Positions 1 through 10,111 of a DNA stretch of 64,000 nt are shown here, piece after piece. The notes beneath the pieces were generated by a model, which made no database searches, was not told the DNA's origin, and worked only from the letters and a program-made list of their open reading frames with translations. Numbering within the stretch: position 1 is the first letter of the stretch; every line of letters starts with the position of its first letter. A program made the position numbers and the translations under genes. The stretch lies in assembly GCA_963677175.2 (NCBI GenBank), contig CAXXES010000004.1, positions 1,674,001-1,738,000 of the forward strand, read 5' to 3'. Source of the stretch: Sunxiuqinia sp963677175. Its GTDB lineage: Bacteria; Bacteroidota; Bacteroidia; Bacteroidales; Prolixibacteraceae.

Positions 1-2
1 AG

Positions 3-56
3 TATTATAACAATCCGTATGCCTCGGTTGGGAGTATCGCAATTTCAGGCGAGTAA
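3..56 (+). CDS. Possible 3' end of a gene cut by the window edge
   Basis: An open frame from base 3 runs to a TAA at 54-56 and reads YYNNPYASVGSIAISGE. The tyrosine/asparagine-rich residues look more like protein than chance, but 17 codons are too few to assign a family. The other two forward frames are less protein-like. This is inference only; the sequence left of the window would settle it. Confidence 0.3.
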   Translation, partial: YYNNPYASVGSIAISGE

Positions 57-246
57 ATGATGGCAGCATAAAAATATATGACAATGTCTTTATGATGAAA
101 TTTAGTGATTGGTTCTCGTTATAAGTAGTGCGAATAATTTAATGTCATGTTTCGAGTCTTTAACAATCTGTGATAAAAGCGAAACCGAAAATATCAAATA
201 GGTCCGTGACCTTAGGTTTTCGTTTGTTTAAAATAAAATTGAATTC

Positions 247-1581
247 GTGAGATTTTCTGATTATATCCCGTTGTATAAAAAGAGCCTGTACCTGGCTTTT
301 CCTGTTATTTTATCGCAAGTTGGGCAGGTAACAGTTAGCTTGGTTGATAATATGATGGTTGGGCATGTGGGAACCATTGAGTTGGCCGCTGCTGCTTTTT
401 CTGTCAATATTTTTCATATTGGCATGTTGTTGGGCATTGGAATTACCATGGGACTAACTCCACTGGTTGGCCATGTTTACAGTCAGAAGAAGGAACAACA
501 AGTGGGCGAATACCTGAAAAACGGCTTGTTTGTGCATAGTGTGGCAACTTTGCTGATTGCTGTGATTATGGCTTTTTTAAGCCTCTTTCTCAATCGGATG
601 GGGCAGTCCGAGGAGGTTGTAAGGCAGGCTGTTCCTTACTATCTATTGTTGGTAGCTTCCTTATTTCCCATGCTGCTGTTTTATTCATTCAAACAGTTTT
701 TAGAAGGCGTGGGCAATACCAAAATTGCCATGTACATTACACTCACGTCCAACTTAGTCAATATTATTTTGAATTATTTGCTGATTTACGGAAAGTTTGG
801 ATTTCCTGAGTGGGGGCTCAACGGTGCCGGAATTGCCACGCTCATTTCCCGGATAATCATGCCCGTGATGTTAATTCCCTTCATTTTGAAAAATAAGCAG
901 TATAAATGTGAATTTCGCATTGCCTATCATGCCCGGATTCAAATGAAATTGCTGAAAGAAGTGTTTGCTGTTGGTTTTCCGATTGGCTTGCAAATTATTG
1001 TTGAAGTAAGCACGTTTAGCTTTGGTGCTATCATGATGGGGTGGATTAGTAAGGAGGCGCTGGCAGCGCATCAGGTAGCCATTGGGTTGGCTTCATTCAC
1101 TTACATGATCAGCCTGGGGCTGGGGGCAGGAACTACTATTTTGGTCAGTCATAATCGCGGACTACATGATCCATTAAAAATGCGAAGGAGTATTTATGCG
1201 TCGTTTCATCTGGTTGTTATGTTTATGTCGGTGATGGGTATTTTATTTGTGCTATTGCGGCACCAGTTGCCGTTTATTTTTACCGAAGATTCCGAGGTGA
1301 TTTTAATTGCGGCCAACCTGTTGATTGTGGCCGCACTTTTCCAGATATTCGATGGTATCCAAGTTATTCTGTTAGCTTCGCTCCGCGGATTGTCTGATGT
1401 GAAACACCCCATGTTTATGGCTTTCATCAGCTATATGGGGCTAGGTTTGCCCATTAGTTACCTTTTCGGGATCGTGCTTGGCTTTGGAGCAATTGGTGTT
1501 TGGATTGGTTTCCTGAGCGGACTGGCTTTTGCCGCTTTACTCTTCTCTTTTCGATTAAGGAAACACCTTTATTTCAAATAG
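247..1581 (+). CDS. MATE family multidrug/cation antiporter
   Basis: A 444-residue polytopic inner-membrane protein with about twelve hydrophobic segments in two similar halves. The first helix carries the typical MATE stretch PVILSQVGQVTVSLVDNMMV at about residues 19-38. The family exports cationic drugs or metabolites in exchange for Na+ or H+; the substrate cannot be read here. The start is a GTG at 247, which gives the usual family N-terminus shortly before the first helix; no ATG lies nearby upstream. It converges on the GT39 gene with only 7 bp between the stop codons. Length is normal for NorM/DinF-type members (about 440-460 residues). Confidence 0.9.
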   Translation: MRFSDYIPLYKKSLYLAFPVILSQVGQVTVSLVDNMMVGHVGTIELAAAAFSVNIFHIGMLLGIGITMGLTPLVGHVYSQKKEQQVGEYLKNGLFVHSVATLLIAVIMAFLSLFLNRMGQSEEVVRQAVPYYLLLVASLFPMLLFYSFKQFLEGVGNTKIAMYITLTSNLVNIILNYLLIYGKFGFPEWGLNGAGIATLISRIIMPVMLIPFILKNKQYKCEFRIAYHARIQMKLLKEVFAVGFPIGLQIIVEVSTFSFGAIMMGWISKEALAAHQVAIGLASFTYMISLGLGAGTTILVSHNRGLHDPLKMRRSIYASFHLVVMFMSVMGILFVLLRHQLPFIFTEDSEVILIAANLLIVAALFQIFDGIQVILLASLRGLSDVKHPMFMAFISYMGLGLPISYLFGIVLGFGAIGVWIGFLSGLAFAALLFSFRLRKHLYFK

Positions 1582-1588
1582 AAAAGCC

Positions 1589-3157
1589 TCAATCTTTTCG
1601 TGTCAACAAAACGGTTGTTGGGCGTTCCATAATATCGCGGGCGGAGAATGAAACTTCTACCTGATCAGGCAATGTCACACCTTCGAGCTTGCGTTTGGTT
1701 GAGATAATCACACCATCCGGGTATTCGTCGAAAAAGTTGGCAAACTGATCGGCTTCCAGGTATTCAATTTCCTTTTGAAGATAGAATGAGAAGGATGGAT
1801 TGAACTTTTCAAAATAACGAATCTCTTTTCCTTCCAATAAGTGAAGGCTTTGAGCTACCGGGTTTTCCTGGTCAATGCGAGGAAAAACCAAGGCAATAAA
1901 GCTAAGTGCTCCCAAAATACTGCTCACCCCAATGAGCCTTAGGGCCATCTTTAATCGTCTCTTGGAGAACCAATAATACGCAACGGAAAAGCCCAGCGGA
2001 ATAGGTAGGAAATACCAGGCCAGGTAGTTCAAATGAGCCAATGCCGGGTCGAAACTGATGCCGATATAAAGCGCCGGAATCAGAATGACGCCAAAGATTA
2101 GCAGGACGATCATGCTGGCCTTGGGTTTGGCAAAGTTGAAGTTGAGCTGAGCCAGCCATAAGCCCAGCAATATGGCAAAATAAGGGTAAGCTGGCACGGT
2201 ATAGTTGGGCAGTTTGGTGCGCGAAATGGAAAAGAAAGCCACAATCGTAAGTCCTGCAACCAGGCTTAGCAAGGTGAAATCATCTTTTCGATTGGCAAAG
2301 GCCCTTTTTAAGGCTTGAACAATAAAGGCAGAAAAGGGAAAAAGTCCGAGCAAAACAAATAAAATGGTGATCAGAAAGATGCCGCCATGTCCTTCCATTT
2401 GGCTGGAAAAGCGCCCCAGGTTGTGTTTGAAAAAGAAACCATCAGTCCAAATACCGTTGGTTTTAATGTGAACCAGAATGTACCAGGGCAAGGCGATCGC
2501 CAAAACAATGATGGCTCCCAGAAATGGTCGCAGTTGCTTGATCTCGCTCCAATTAAAGCGTTTGCTGAAAATCAGAAATAGAAGAAAAATTAATCCGGGC
2601 AAGCCGATGGCAACCGGCCCTTTCGACAGGGTTCCCAAGCCAATTGAACCATAGAGCAGCAACAGGTAGATGAAGCGTTTTTCTTTAACAGCCGCATAGA
2701 ATGAGAAAATACTGGCGGTGAAGAAAAAGATCAAATAAGGGTCGGGAACGGCCAAATGAAACTGGATATTAAGGTGGATGGAAGCCAATAAAATAAAGAC
2801 AGTCCATAATCCCGCTTTTTCAGAGTGAAAACGGCGGACAAACAGAAAGCTTATCAAAATTGTTAAGGCCCCAAAAACAGCCGAAAAGAAACGCGCGGAA
2901 AAGGCATTCACCCCAAAAATAGAATAACTCAGCATCATGAAAAAATAATGTAAAGGCGGTTTGTCAGTACGCAGTTCGTGGTTAAAGGTAGGCACAATCA
3001 AGTCGCCGCGGGTAAACATTTCGGCAGCGCAGGTTGCATTCTTTGCTTCATCCAAAATATAAATGCTGCTGCCTCCAATATTGAAAAGGTAACTTACTAA
3101 AGCAACCAAAAAAATAAACCAGGGATAGTATGTGGGGTTATTCAATCGCTTGAGCAT
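1589..3157 (-). CDS. Glycosyltransferase family 39 (ArnT/PMT-like) membrane protein
   Basis: A 522-residue integral membrane glycosyltransferase. Residues 36-37 (DE) in the first periplasmic loop are the acidic pair expected of GT-C enzymes such as ArnT and protein O-mannosyltransferases, followed by the conserved TDKPPLHYFF segment near residue 65. About eleven or twelve helices fill residues 14-430, and a soluble C-terminal domain of about 90 residues follows. GT39 enzymes move a sugar from a polyprenyl-phosphate carrier to lipid A or protein on the periplasmic side. The divergent neighbour is a GT2 enzyme of the kind that charges polyprenyl phosphate, so the two may act in series (inference). 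The acceptor is unknown. Confidence 0.85.
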   Translation of the reverse strand: MLKRLNNPTYYPWFIFLVALVSYLFNIGGSSIYILDEAKNATCAAEMFTRGDLIVPTFNHELRTDKPPLHYFFMMLSYSIFGVNAFSARFFSAVFGALTILISFLFVRRFHSEKAGLWTVFILLASIHLNIQFHLAVPDPYLIFFFTASIFSFYAAVKEKRFIYLLLLYGSIGLGTLSKGPVAIGLPGLIFLLFLIFSKRFNWSEIKQLRPFLGAIIVLAIALPWYILVHIKTNGIWTDGFFFKHNLGRFSSQMEGHGGIFLITILFVLLGLFPFSAFIVQALKRAFANRKDDFTLLSLVAGLTIVAFFSISRTKLPNYTVPAYPYFAILLGLWLAQLNFNFAKPKASMIVLLIFGVILIPALYIGISFDPALAHLNYLAWYFLPIPLGFSVAYYWFSKRRLKMALRLIGVSSILGALSFIALVFPRIDQENPVAQSLHLLEGKEIRYFEKFNPSFSFYLQKEIEYLEADQFANFFDEYPDGVIISTKRKLEGVTLPDQVEVSFSARDIMERPTTVLLTRKD

Positions 3158-3278
3158 GGGTAAGCCAAATTTTTAATGATGATTCTATTCGATAACTTTC
3201 AGCCTTTTTGCTAATTTCGTCTCGCTAAATAAAACAATTTCGGCAAAGATATCCTTTAATCACCATAAACAGAAAATC

Positions 3279-4223
3279 ATGAAGCAATTAAGTGTGGTTA
3301 TTTGTGTTTACAACGAAGAGTTAAACATCCGACCACTTTGCGAACAACTAAAATCGGCTCTCAAAGATTTTGATTACGAAGCCATATTTGTTGATGACGG
3401 ATCGACTGACCGCACGCGCGAAGAAGTGAAGGCGATTAACGATGAGCATTTTTTGCTGCTGGAACTAAAGAAAAACTACGGACAAAGCTCGGCGCTGCAA
3501 GCGGGTATCGATGCCGCTTCGGGTAAGTATGTTGCTCTAATTGATGGCGATTTGCAGAATGATCCAAACGATATTCCAATGATGTTGAAAATGGCAATTG
3601 ACGGCAAATGGGATATGGTTGCCGGCGTTCGGGCCAATCGCAAGGACGGCGCTTTTTTACGCAAAATCCCAAGCAAAATTGCCAACTATCTCATTCGCGA
3701 AGCTACCGGAATCCGGATGAAAGACTTGGGGTGCACCTTAAAGGTATTTACTAATGAAGCGATTAAAAGTATCCATATTTATGGCGAATTACACCGGTTT
3801 ATTCCCGCACTTTTAGCACTTGAGGGTTCTACCCGGATAACCCAGGTAGATGTGAATCACCGGGCACGTGAGTTCGGAAAATCAAAATACAACCTGAGCC
3901 GTACTACGCGGGTTTTTAGCGATTTAATTTTGATGGTTTTCTTCAAAAAATATATGCAACGACCGATGCACTTCTTTGGGGGAATCGGAATTGTCACTTT
4001 CGGAATCGGTTTGTTGATCAACTTTTACTTGTTGGGTTTGAAGATTTTGGGATACGATATTTGGGGAAAACCAATTTTGATTCTGGGCATGCTGCTGGTG
4101 ATGGGAGGGATTCAGTTTATGACCATTGGAATTATGGCTGAAATTTTAATGCGCACCTACTACGAAGGCCAAAACAAAAAGCCATACCGGGTACGTGGGC
4201 TCACGGTTACCAGCAAGCAGTAG
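3279..4223 (+). CDS. Glycosyltransferase family 2, DPM1/GtrB/ArnC-like
   Basis: 314 residues. The N-terminal GT-A domain shows VVICVYNEE (6-14), VDDGSTDRT (38-46) and an IDGDLQNDP metal-binding segment near residue 90. Two hydrophobic helices follow near residues 230-252 and 265-288. This layout is that of polyprenyl-phosphate glycosyltransferases (GtrB, ArnC, DPM1), which transfer a sugar from a nucleotide donor to undecaprenyl phosphate on the cytoplasmic face. It diverges from the GT39 gene, a likely user of such a lipid-linked sugar (inference). A weak -7-like TAATTTCG lies in the divergent gap. It converges on the histidine kinase with 12 bp between genes. Confidence 0.88.
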   Translation: MKQLSVVICVYNEELNIRPLCEQLKSALKDFDYEAIFVDDGSTDRTREEVKAINDEHFLLLELKKNYGQSSALQAGIDAASGKYVALIDGDLQNDPNDIPMMLKMAIDGKWDMVAGVRANRKDGAFLRKIPSKIANYLIREATGIRMKDLGCTLKVFTNEAIKSIHIYGELHRFIPALLALEGSTRITQVDVNHRAREFGKSKYNLSRTTRVFSDLILMVFFKKYMQRPMHFFGGIGIVTFGIGLLINFYLLGLKILGYDIWGKPILILGMLLVMGGIQFMTIGIMAEILMRTYYEGQNKKPYRVRGLTVTSKQ

Positions 4224-4235
4224 GAGGAATTTGGT

Positions 4236-5783
4236 TCAGGTCGTGCTTCGTTCTCCCTTCGGGTGGGTAAAGTAAAATCGCGATCCTTCATTAACAGCGG
4301 ACATCACCCAAATATGTCCCCCGAGTTTTTCGACAAGTGAACGTGTGATAGAAAGTCCCAGACCAGTACCTCCTTGGTTTCGCGTTATATGTTCTTCAAT
4401 TTGCTGAAAGGCCGAGAAAATTCCGTTTTGTTTATTGTCCGGAATTCCAATACCGCTATCTTTTACAAAAAACTGGATCATATCATCTTCGCGATATTTG
4501 TACCCAAACTCGATGGTGCCTTCGTCTGTAAATTTCAATGCATTGCCCAGCAGGTTTAAGAGAATTTGTTTTAAGCGGACTTCGTCGGTTGAAAGCACCA
4601 ATTCCTGAACATCACAATCATTGGTTAAAATCAGTTGCAGGTGTGATTTTTGGTTGGTTACCAGCTGAATTTTAACCAATTTATAAACATCAGCCAGAAT
4701 TTTGTTGAGATTATGCATCTGCTTTTTGACGACTAACTGATTGGCTTCAATTTTACTTAGGTCAATAATGTCGTTGATAATGGTAAGCAGATGTTTGCCA
4801 CTGGTTTGAATATGATGGATAAACTCTTTTCGGATGGTTTCATCATCATGATATTCTTCTAATAAAGATGAAAAACCCAAGATGCTGTTCATTGGTGTTC
4901 TGATTTCATGGCTCATATTGGCCAGAAAAGCCGATTTCAACCGGTCGCTTTCCTCGGCTCTATTTTTAGCTTCAATCAGTTCCTGTTCGTTCTGAACCCG
5001 ATGCGAGATGTCATGAATAATGACATAAACAAATGTCGTGTCATCAAAGACAATTGTTCCGTTATGAATTTCAACATCTTTGATCCGGCCATCCTTCAGG
5101 TGATGTTTTTGTTCGAAATGACTGTTTCGTTTTAGCGATTGATTGAAAAATGCCTTGATGTCGAGCTTTGGAAGCTGGCACAAATCCTGAAAATAAAGTT
5201 GTTTAAGTTCTTCTTGCGTGTAGCCATAAAAACTGGCAGCCGCCTTATTGGCATCTCTAATTTGCTGCGTTTTGGCATCAATAAGCAGCATCATCGAATG
5301 GTTTTCGTTGAAAATATTCAGATAATTCTCGGCAATCATTCGAAACGATTTTTCTGCTTTTCGTTTGGTGTTAATTAGGTAGATAACCAGAAACAGTAAA
5401 AAGAAGAGAATCAAAATAACAGCGATAATCTCAATCAATTTGGTCCGGGCAATTTCAACATTCATTTGTGGCTGGTTGAGCAAAAGCATCCGCTGCGGAA
5501 CCAGAGGCAGGTTGATGCTGTGTTTTTTTACTTGGTTGTAGTCAACAATACTTGTTGTGGTTAGGAAATTGTTTATCCCAGGATTTTCCTTCAGTTCCAA
5601 ATCCATGTGATAAGCTTTTTCAGGAGAAATATCGTAAAGAACTAACTCTGATTCCTGATCAATATGAAAGTTTGCGTTGTAGGAATAGATAACAATTATT
5701 CTTTTTTGTTCAGACTGTCCCAGACAAGAAATAGAACAAAGCAGTATGACGCTAAGAATCAGGTATGCGGCAGATTTTTGCAA
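4236..5783 (-). CDS. PAS-domain sensor histidine kinase with a shortened sensor domain
   Basis: 515 residues: signal peptide (about 1-22), a short periplasmic part (23-112), one membrane helix (about 114-136), a PAS domain (about 150-270), HisKA with SHEIRTP (His near residue 291), then the ATPase with NLLGNALKF, DSGIGIPDN and GGTGLGLSI. Kinases of this type often carry a periplasmic-binding-like sensor of nearly 300 residues that begins IVIYSY and ends in a D-Y-x-Q-x-K/R...LP...NxP segment. Here those two ends (RIIVIYSYN and VDYNQVKKHSI...LVPQRMLLLNQP) are only about 40 residues apart, so the middle seems deleted in frame. There is no adjacent response regulator. It may still work as an orphan kinase using the PAS domain. 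Confidence 0.85.
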   Translation of the reverse strand: MQKSAAYLILSVILLCSISCLGQSEQKRIIVIYSYNANFHIDQESELVLYDISPEKAYHMDLELKENPGINNFLTTTSIVDYNQVKKHSINLPLVPQRMLLLNQPQMNVEIARTKLIEIIAVILILFFLLFLVIYLINTKRKAEKSFRMIAENYLNIFNENHSMMLLIDAKTQQIRDANKAAASFYGYTQEELKQLYFQDLCQLPKLDIKAFFNQSLKRNSHFEQKHHLKDGRIKDVEIHNGTIVFDDTTFVYVIIHDISHRVQNEQELIEAKNRAEESDRLKSAFLANMSHEIRTPMNSILGFSSLLEEYHDDETIRKEFIHHIQTSGKHLLTIINDIIDLSKIEANQLVVKKQMHNLNKILADVYKLVKIQLVTNQKSHLQLILTNDCDVQELVLSTDEVRLKQILLNLLGNALKFTDEGTIEFGYKYREDDMIQFFVKDSGIGIPDNKQNGIFSAFQQIEEHITRNQGGTGLGLSITRSLVEKLGGHIWVMSAVNEGSRFYFTHPKGERSTT

Positions 5784-5857
5784 AGGAATAGCTACTTTTT
5801 AGAAATTGTTTAGTAAAATAATGCATAAAAGTAGCTTTTTTTGCCGATGTTAAAAGA

Positions 5858-8800
5858 TCATTCGTCCTCATTTTCTTTTATTCCGAAGGTATTTTTTGCA
5901 CCACTAAAAATGGACTTCCACCAATAGTTGACAATCGATTTTTGCGGATCTCTTGTAAAGCTAATTTCATCGGGAAGTAGGATGCTAGTGCGAGGATGTT
6001 TAGACCTCAAAACCAGATTATTAGTTAGAAAGCTCAGGAGCTTTGCTTCTCTGGTATCTCCGTCTTTTTGCTCCAGAATGGTGATTTTAAGGTCGTCGTA
6101 GGCAAATCGGAGTTTTCCGTCGGCCTGAATTTGGTTGGCTGTAAAGTTAAAATCGAAGCGGTTAAGGTGCCCCGAACGAACAGCGATTCCTGCTGCATTT
6201 CGGGTCACCGGATTTAAAATTGTTAGATCAAATGGCTGAAGCTTTCCCGAAACCGTGAAGCTGTTGGTTGACGACGAAAGATCGTATTTCATCGTAGTTT
6301 CAAGCAGGGCTTCGCCCATGAGCAACGTATTGGCTTTTACGTTTAATTCCGGTTTTGCATTCAACAGATAGGGGAGGTTGGTTACCGGAAACGCCCGGAT
6401 ATTCATCTTCTCAAAATAGACCAAACCTGGCAAGGGCCTGTCTGCTGTTTGTTCTTCATAGCGAATGGTGTAATCGTTCAATTTAAGGGTGTCGAAATAA
6501 ATCGGAAGCTCAAGGTTTTTAATTAACTCCTGTGGTAGTTTGGTGCGTTTTTCAGTATCATCTGCAGTTCTTTTATCACGGTAAATATTAAGGGATCCGC
6601 CACTGGCAATTAACTGTGATGCAGTTAGTTCACCTTGATTGTACCATCTTTCCAGATCCAAATTCAGTATGTCCAAACTGCTGATGGTTCCCTGATAATG
6701 ATCGGCCTCAAAAGGGATTACTGTTTGAAATTGTTGTTTGCTGTATCGTGGATTAATTTTGATGTCGGCAATGGATAAATGGTTGTTCTGGTTGCTGAAC
6801 TGAATATCGCCCAAATGAAAGTTATAGTGATTTGCTTGGTCCGAAAAAGCGTAGTTCTTCAGATTCAGTTTTACTGATTTTGCGCCTAACAGACGATCCG
6901 TTGGGATGGTGTCCAGGGCAAATTCATCCAGCTCAATTTTTAGATTGGGGTAACTTTGCCTTTGTCCCTGACGAATCTGCACCAGTTCTGCATTATTTAA
7001 GTGAATCTTGCTGGCTGCAATTTCGTTGATTATGGGCGAAATGTCGGATGGTATCTTTAGCTGATATAAATTTATCTTAGAGTCGTTGTTGCTTGTTTCC
7101 CTGATTGTTAGCTCTGGGTTGTCAGCCTGAATGGACTCAAATTTCAGCCTTTGCTCATTCAGCACTTGTTGAATATCCACTTTTTCGAAATTCAGCGACG
7201 GAATTTTCAATTGAATAAAACCCGTTTTAGCAGTGCTGATCGTGTTTTTCAAAAGCAGGTTGCTTACTGTCAGATTTTTTTCACGGGTTGAAAAATGAAG
7301 TTGATCAGCGCTATAATCAACGTTTCCTTTTTTAGGCTTAAAAACAACTCGACTCAAAGTGGTTGAAATGTTATCTGAATTGAAAGTTGCCGGCTGGTTT
7401 GGTCCCTTGCTGATCAAGCTGTTGTTATCACCAACCATTGAAATATCGGAGGTTAGGACGATCGATTCATTAAACTCATCGGTGTTGAATAGCTTGATTT
7501 GTCCTTCTGTCAATTCAAATTGCGTGATCGTTAGTTGCTGCATTTCCTTAGGCAGGGGAACTTCGATGTCCTGAAAAACCACTTTCTTTTGAGGCCTTTG
7601 CGAGCGGTAAAGATTGATGCTTGGTTGATGGATTAAAACCCGGTCTACATCCAGTTTTTGTTTAAAATAAGCTTCCTCCAGATCAACGCCCTGCAGCCTG
7701 ATTTCGGGAATATTAATATGAAAATGCATGGGCAGGTCGCCATAAACCCGGCTACTGATGTCGGGATACAAAATGGCATTACGAATATAGATTTCAGATT
7801 TTTTCGATGAAATGCCAATTTCGCTGGCCTGCAGGTTGTGCACATCATCGGACAACTGAAACAGCTGGTTTTCGATTTGCAATTCAAAATCATCGGCAAA
7901 AAACAAGCGGCTCTTTTCAATTTCCGTTTCATTCAGCAAAAAGTTCTCCAGCTCCACGCTAAACTTGTTGTTGAACGAACTTGTTTTTCCTCGCCGGCTG
8001 TGTGTAACCAACTCGATGTTGCCATTTGGGGCCGCGATTTTTCCAATGGAAATACTTTCGATATAATTGTTTAATAGCTCATATAATTCACGCGGGCTGG
8101 TCTTTTTTGTTCTGGTTTTGGGGTTTGAAAAAACTTCCAAATAAATGCTGGGTTCAACGATTGAAAAATTATTGATATGCAGGTTTTTCCTGAAGAAAGC
8201 CTGGTGAATGTTGGTGTTGCTTAAAATAAGGTATGGAATTTTAATTTCGTAGATTTGCGAGCGATTGTATCGTTTCAGCAAGCGGGCATTTTGTCCCGGT
8301 GCATCAGGAAACAGGTGCAAATTTTTCATGCTTGCCCGGTTGGTATGCGACGACACCTCAATTTTATCAATCTCCAACCGGTGAATCTGATCAATCAATT
8401 TCATGTTGTAGTTAGAAAAAGTCAGATCGATATTGGTGGCAAAAAAAAGTTTGTCGGTTCGTTCGGCACTGATTGAATCGAGCGAGAAATCGGTCAATTT
8501 AAAGTTGAAATCAGACGAAATTACACCGGATCGTTGCGGTCCTTCATCCGTATTGATCACAAACCGGCCCCGATCGAATTCAACCACATTGGCATATACC
8601 CCTTTGATGTAGTTTCGAATAAATTGGTAGAGCAAGCTGTTGGTTTCTTGTTGCTCTTTCGGCTTCTTCTCTCCCTGGTTGATGATTAATGAAGGGCGAA
8701 AGGCCAAAACGGACTGCAGCGGCATTTCGCGTGTATGAAACAGCTTTTTCAGATCGATGTCGATTAAATGGATGCTGTCGCATGTCATGTCGACGGTCGT

Positions 8801-10111
8801 TAATTCTGTGTCTGGGTTTTGGCTCGGTTTAAGTTGTAGCTGATTGGCCTGAATGAAATTGTTTTCGGTGTTGACAATTATATTTGTCGCGTCAAAACGA
8901 TGCACTTCATCGTTCATTAAAAGGTAATAGTTGTCGATCTGCAAGTATAAGTTTTCCGAATAAAGAATGCGGTCTGGATCATTAAATGAATGATCGTTGA
9001 GCTCAAAGCTGTCTAGCTGAACATTCAAATCATAAAACTCCTGGATACTTAATTTGTCCTCATTTTTTCTTTCAATTTGCAGTTTGCGTGCATTCATTGA
9101 AAGGTGGTTGATGCTTAGTTGTTCAAATTCTCCTTCAACCAACTGAAATAGATCGAATGCTTTTACTTGCCTTAAATTAATTCCAGGCGCGTCTTCATGA
9201 GGAACCACTTTAATGTTGGCCCGGTTCAAAAACAGAGAATCAATATGGATGCTGTCTGTTTGAAACAGGTTTTTCAATTGTTCCGACTTAATGGAAATGT
9301 CCGGGATTTCAACAAAATACCGGGTGCGGGTTTCCAGGCTGTTTGGGATTGGGGCTAATTGGATTTTGGTTCCCTTGATGTCTTTTTTTTTCAGTGAATA
9401 TTGAATTTTTTGAATGGTGAGTTCGTGAATGCTATCGGCCAATGTTTTCCGGTAGTTGTCGATGCTCAAGAAAATATCTTCGGCCCGGAAAAAATCGTTG
9501 CGCCGGGTCAGCGTAGCCGGATCAGTATAAAAATTGGTGACTTCAACATCGAAATTGAGTCCTTCAAGGCGGTTTCTTTTTTTCTGATTTGTAAGCTGCT
9601 TTTTAATGAAGCTGGCATTGGTCAATTCAATTTCGTCAATGGAGATGGACTGAAGATTCGAATTGAAAAGCGATTCTAATCGCCGGACAAAGTTAAGCGG
9701 ACTTTTTGCTTCCGAAGTTGCCAAGGTGTCTTTGGGAATATTCCATGCCGGCGAATTGATTTGTAGTTTTTTAATGTGAAGCTTTTTGTCGAGCAGAAGT
9801 TCTATCAGGTTGATTTTTCGTATGGCGAGTGTTTTGGCTTTTAGAAAGTCGATGTTGACAGAATCAGTTTGTTTTTTGATTTCAATTCCATTTAAGATTA
9901 AGCTCCGTGTAAACACATTGACCGATAAATCATTCAAGTATAAAGAGTAAACGCCCTGCGTTTTTTCATTTAACTGTGAGTTGAGTTCGTTTTTAACCAA
10001 GCTTTCAGCAAAAATAAGAAGGAGCAAACATGCCAGCAATACCAATACTAAAACCGTTGCCAATATCCAATTGATCAGTCGTTTTCGTGTTTTATGTTTG
10101 GTCTGGTTCAT
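5858..10111 (-). CDS. Large AsmA-like membrane-anchored repeat protein
   Basis: 1417 residues with a single N-terminal membrane helix (about residues 14-35) and the rest predicted periplasmic and rich in alternating beta-strand pattern, as in the AsmA/DUF748/TamB superfamily of bridge-like lipid carriers. A recurrent segment of the form I-x-N-Y-x(3)-L-x-D-x-I/V-H-x-L followed by I/V-x-S/N and L-x-x-x-P is centred near residues 220, 394, 569, 750, 933 (weak) and 1089, giving a period of about 175 residues. The function is not proven; lipid or phospholipid transfer between membranes is the family-level inference. It stands alone, with no co-directional neighbour within 250 bp upstream. Confidence 0.7.
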   Translation of the reverse strand: MNQTKHKTRKRLINWILATVLVLVLLACLLLLIFAESLVKNELNSQLNEKTQGVYSLYLNDLSVNVFTRSLILNGIEIKKQTDSVNIDFLKAKTLAIRKINLIELLLDKKLHIKKLQINSPAWNIPKDTLATSEAKSPLNFVRRLESLFNSNLQSISIDEIELTNASFIKKQLTNQKKRNRLEGLNFDVEVTNFYTDPATLTRRNDFFRAEDIFLSIDNYRKTLADSIHELTIQKIQYSLKKKDIKGTKIQLAPIPNSLETRTRYFVEIPDISIKSEQLKNLFQTDSIHIDSLFLNRANIKVVPHEDAPGINLRQVKAFDLFQLVEGEFEQLSINHLSMNARKLQIERKNEDKLSIQEFYDLNVQLDSFELNDHSFNDPDRILYSENLYLQIDNYYLLMNDEVHRFDATNIIVNTENNFIQANQLQLKPSQNPDTELTTVDMTCDSIHLIDIDLKKLFHTREMPLQSVLAFRPSLIINQGEKKPKEQQETNSLLYQFIRNYIKGVYANVVEFDRGRFVINTDEGPQRSGVISSDFNFKLTDFSLDSISAERTDKLFFATNIDLTFSNYNMKLIDQIHRLEIDKIEVSSHTNRASMKNLHLFPDAPGQNARLLKRYNRSQIYEIKIPYLILSNTNIHQAFFRKNLHINNFSIVEPSIYLEVFSNPKTRTKKTSPRELYELLNNYIESISIGKIAAPNGNIELVTHSRRGKTSSFNNKFSVELENFLLNETEIEKSRLFFADDFELQIENQLFQLSDDVHNLQASEIGISSKKSEIYIRNAILYPDISSRVYGDLPMHFHINIPEIRLQGVDLEEAYFKQKLDVDRVLIHQPSINLYRSQRPQKKVVFQDIEVPLPKEMQQLTITQFELTEGQIKLFNTDEFNESIVLTSDISMVGDNNSLISKGPNQPATFNSDNISTTLSRVVFKPKKGNVDYSADQLHFSTREKNLTVSNLLLKNTISTAKTGFIQLKIPSLNFEKVDIQQVLNEQRLKFESIQADNPELTIRETSNNDSKINLYQLKIPSDISPIINEIAASKIHLNNAELVQIRQGQRQSYPNLKIELDEFALDTIPTDRLLGAKSVKLNLKNYAFSDQANHYNFHLGDIQFSNQNNHLSIADIKINPRYSKQQFQTVIPFEADHYQGTISSLDILNLDLERWYNQGELTASQLIASGGSLNIYRDKRTADDTEKRTKLPQELIKNLELPIYFDTLKLNDYTIRYEEQTADRPLPGLVYFEKMNIRAFPVTNLPYLLNAKPELNVKANTLLMGEALLETTMKYDLSSSTNSFTVSGKLQPFDLTILNPVTRNAAGIAVRSGHLNRFDFNFTANQIQADGKLRFAYDDLKITILEQKDGDTREAKLLSFLTNNLVLRSKHPRTSILLPDEISFTRDPQKSIVNYWWKSIFSGAKNTFGIKENEDE

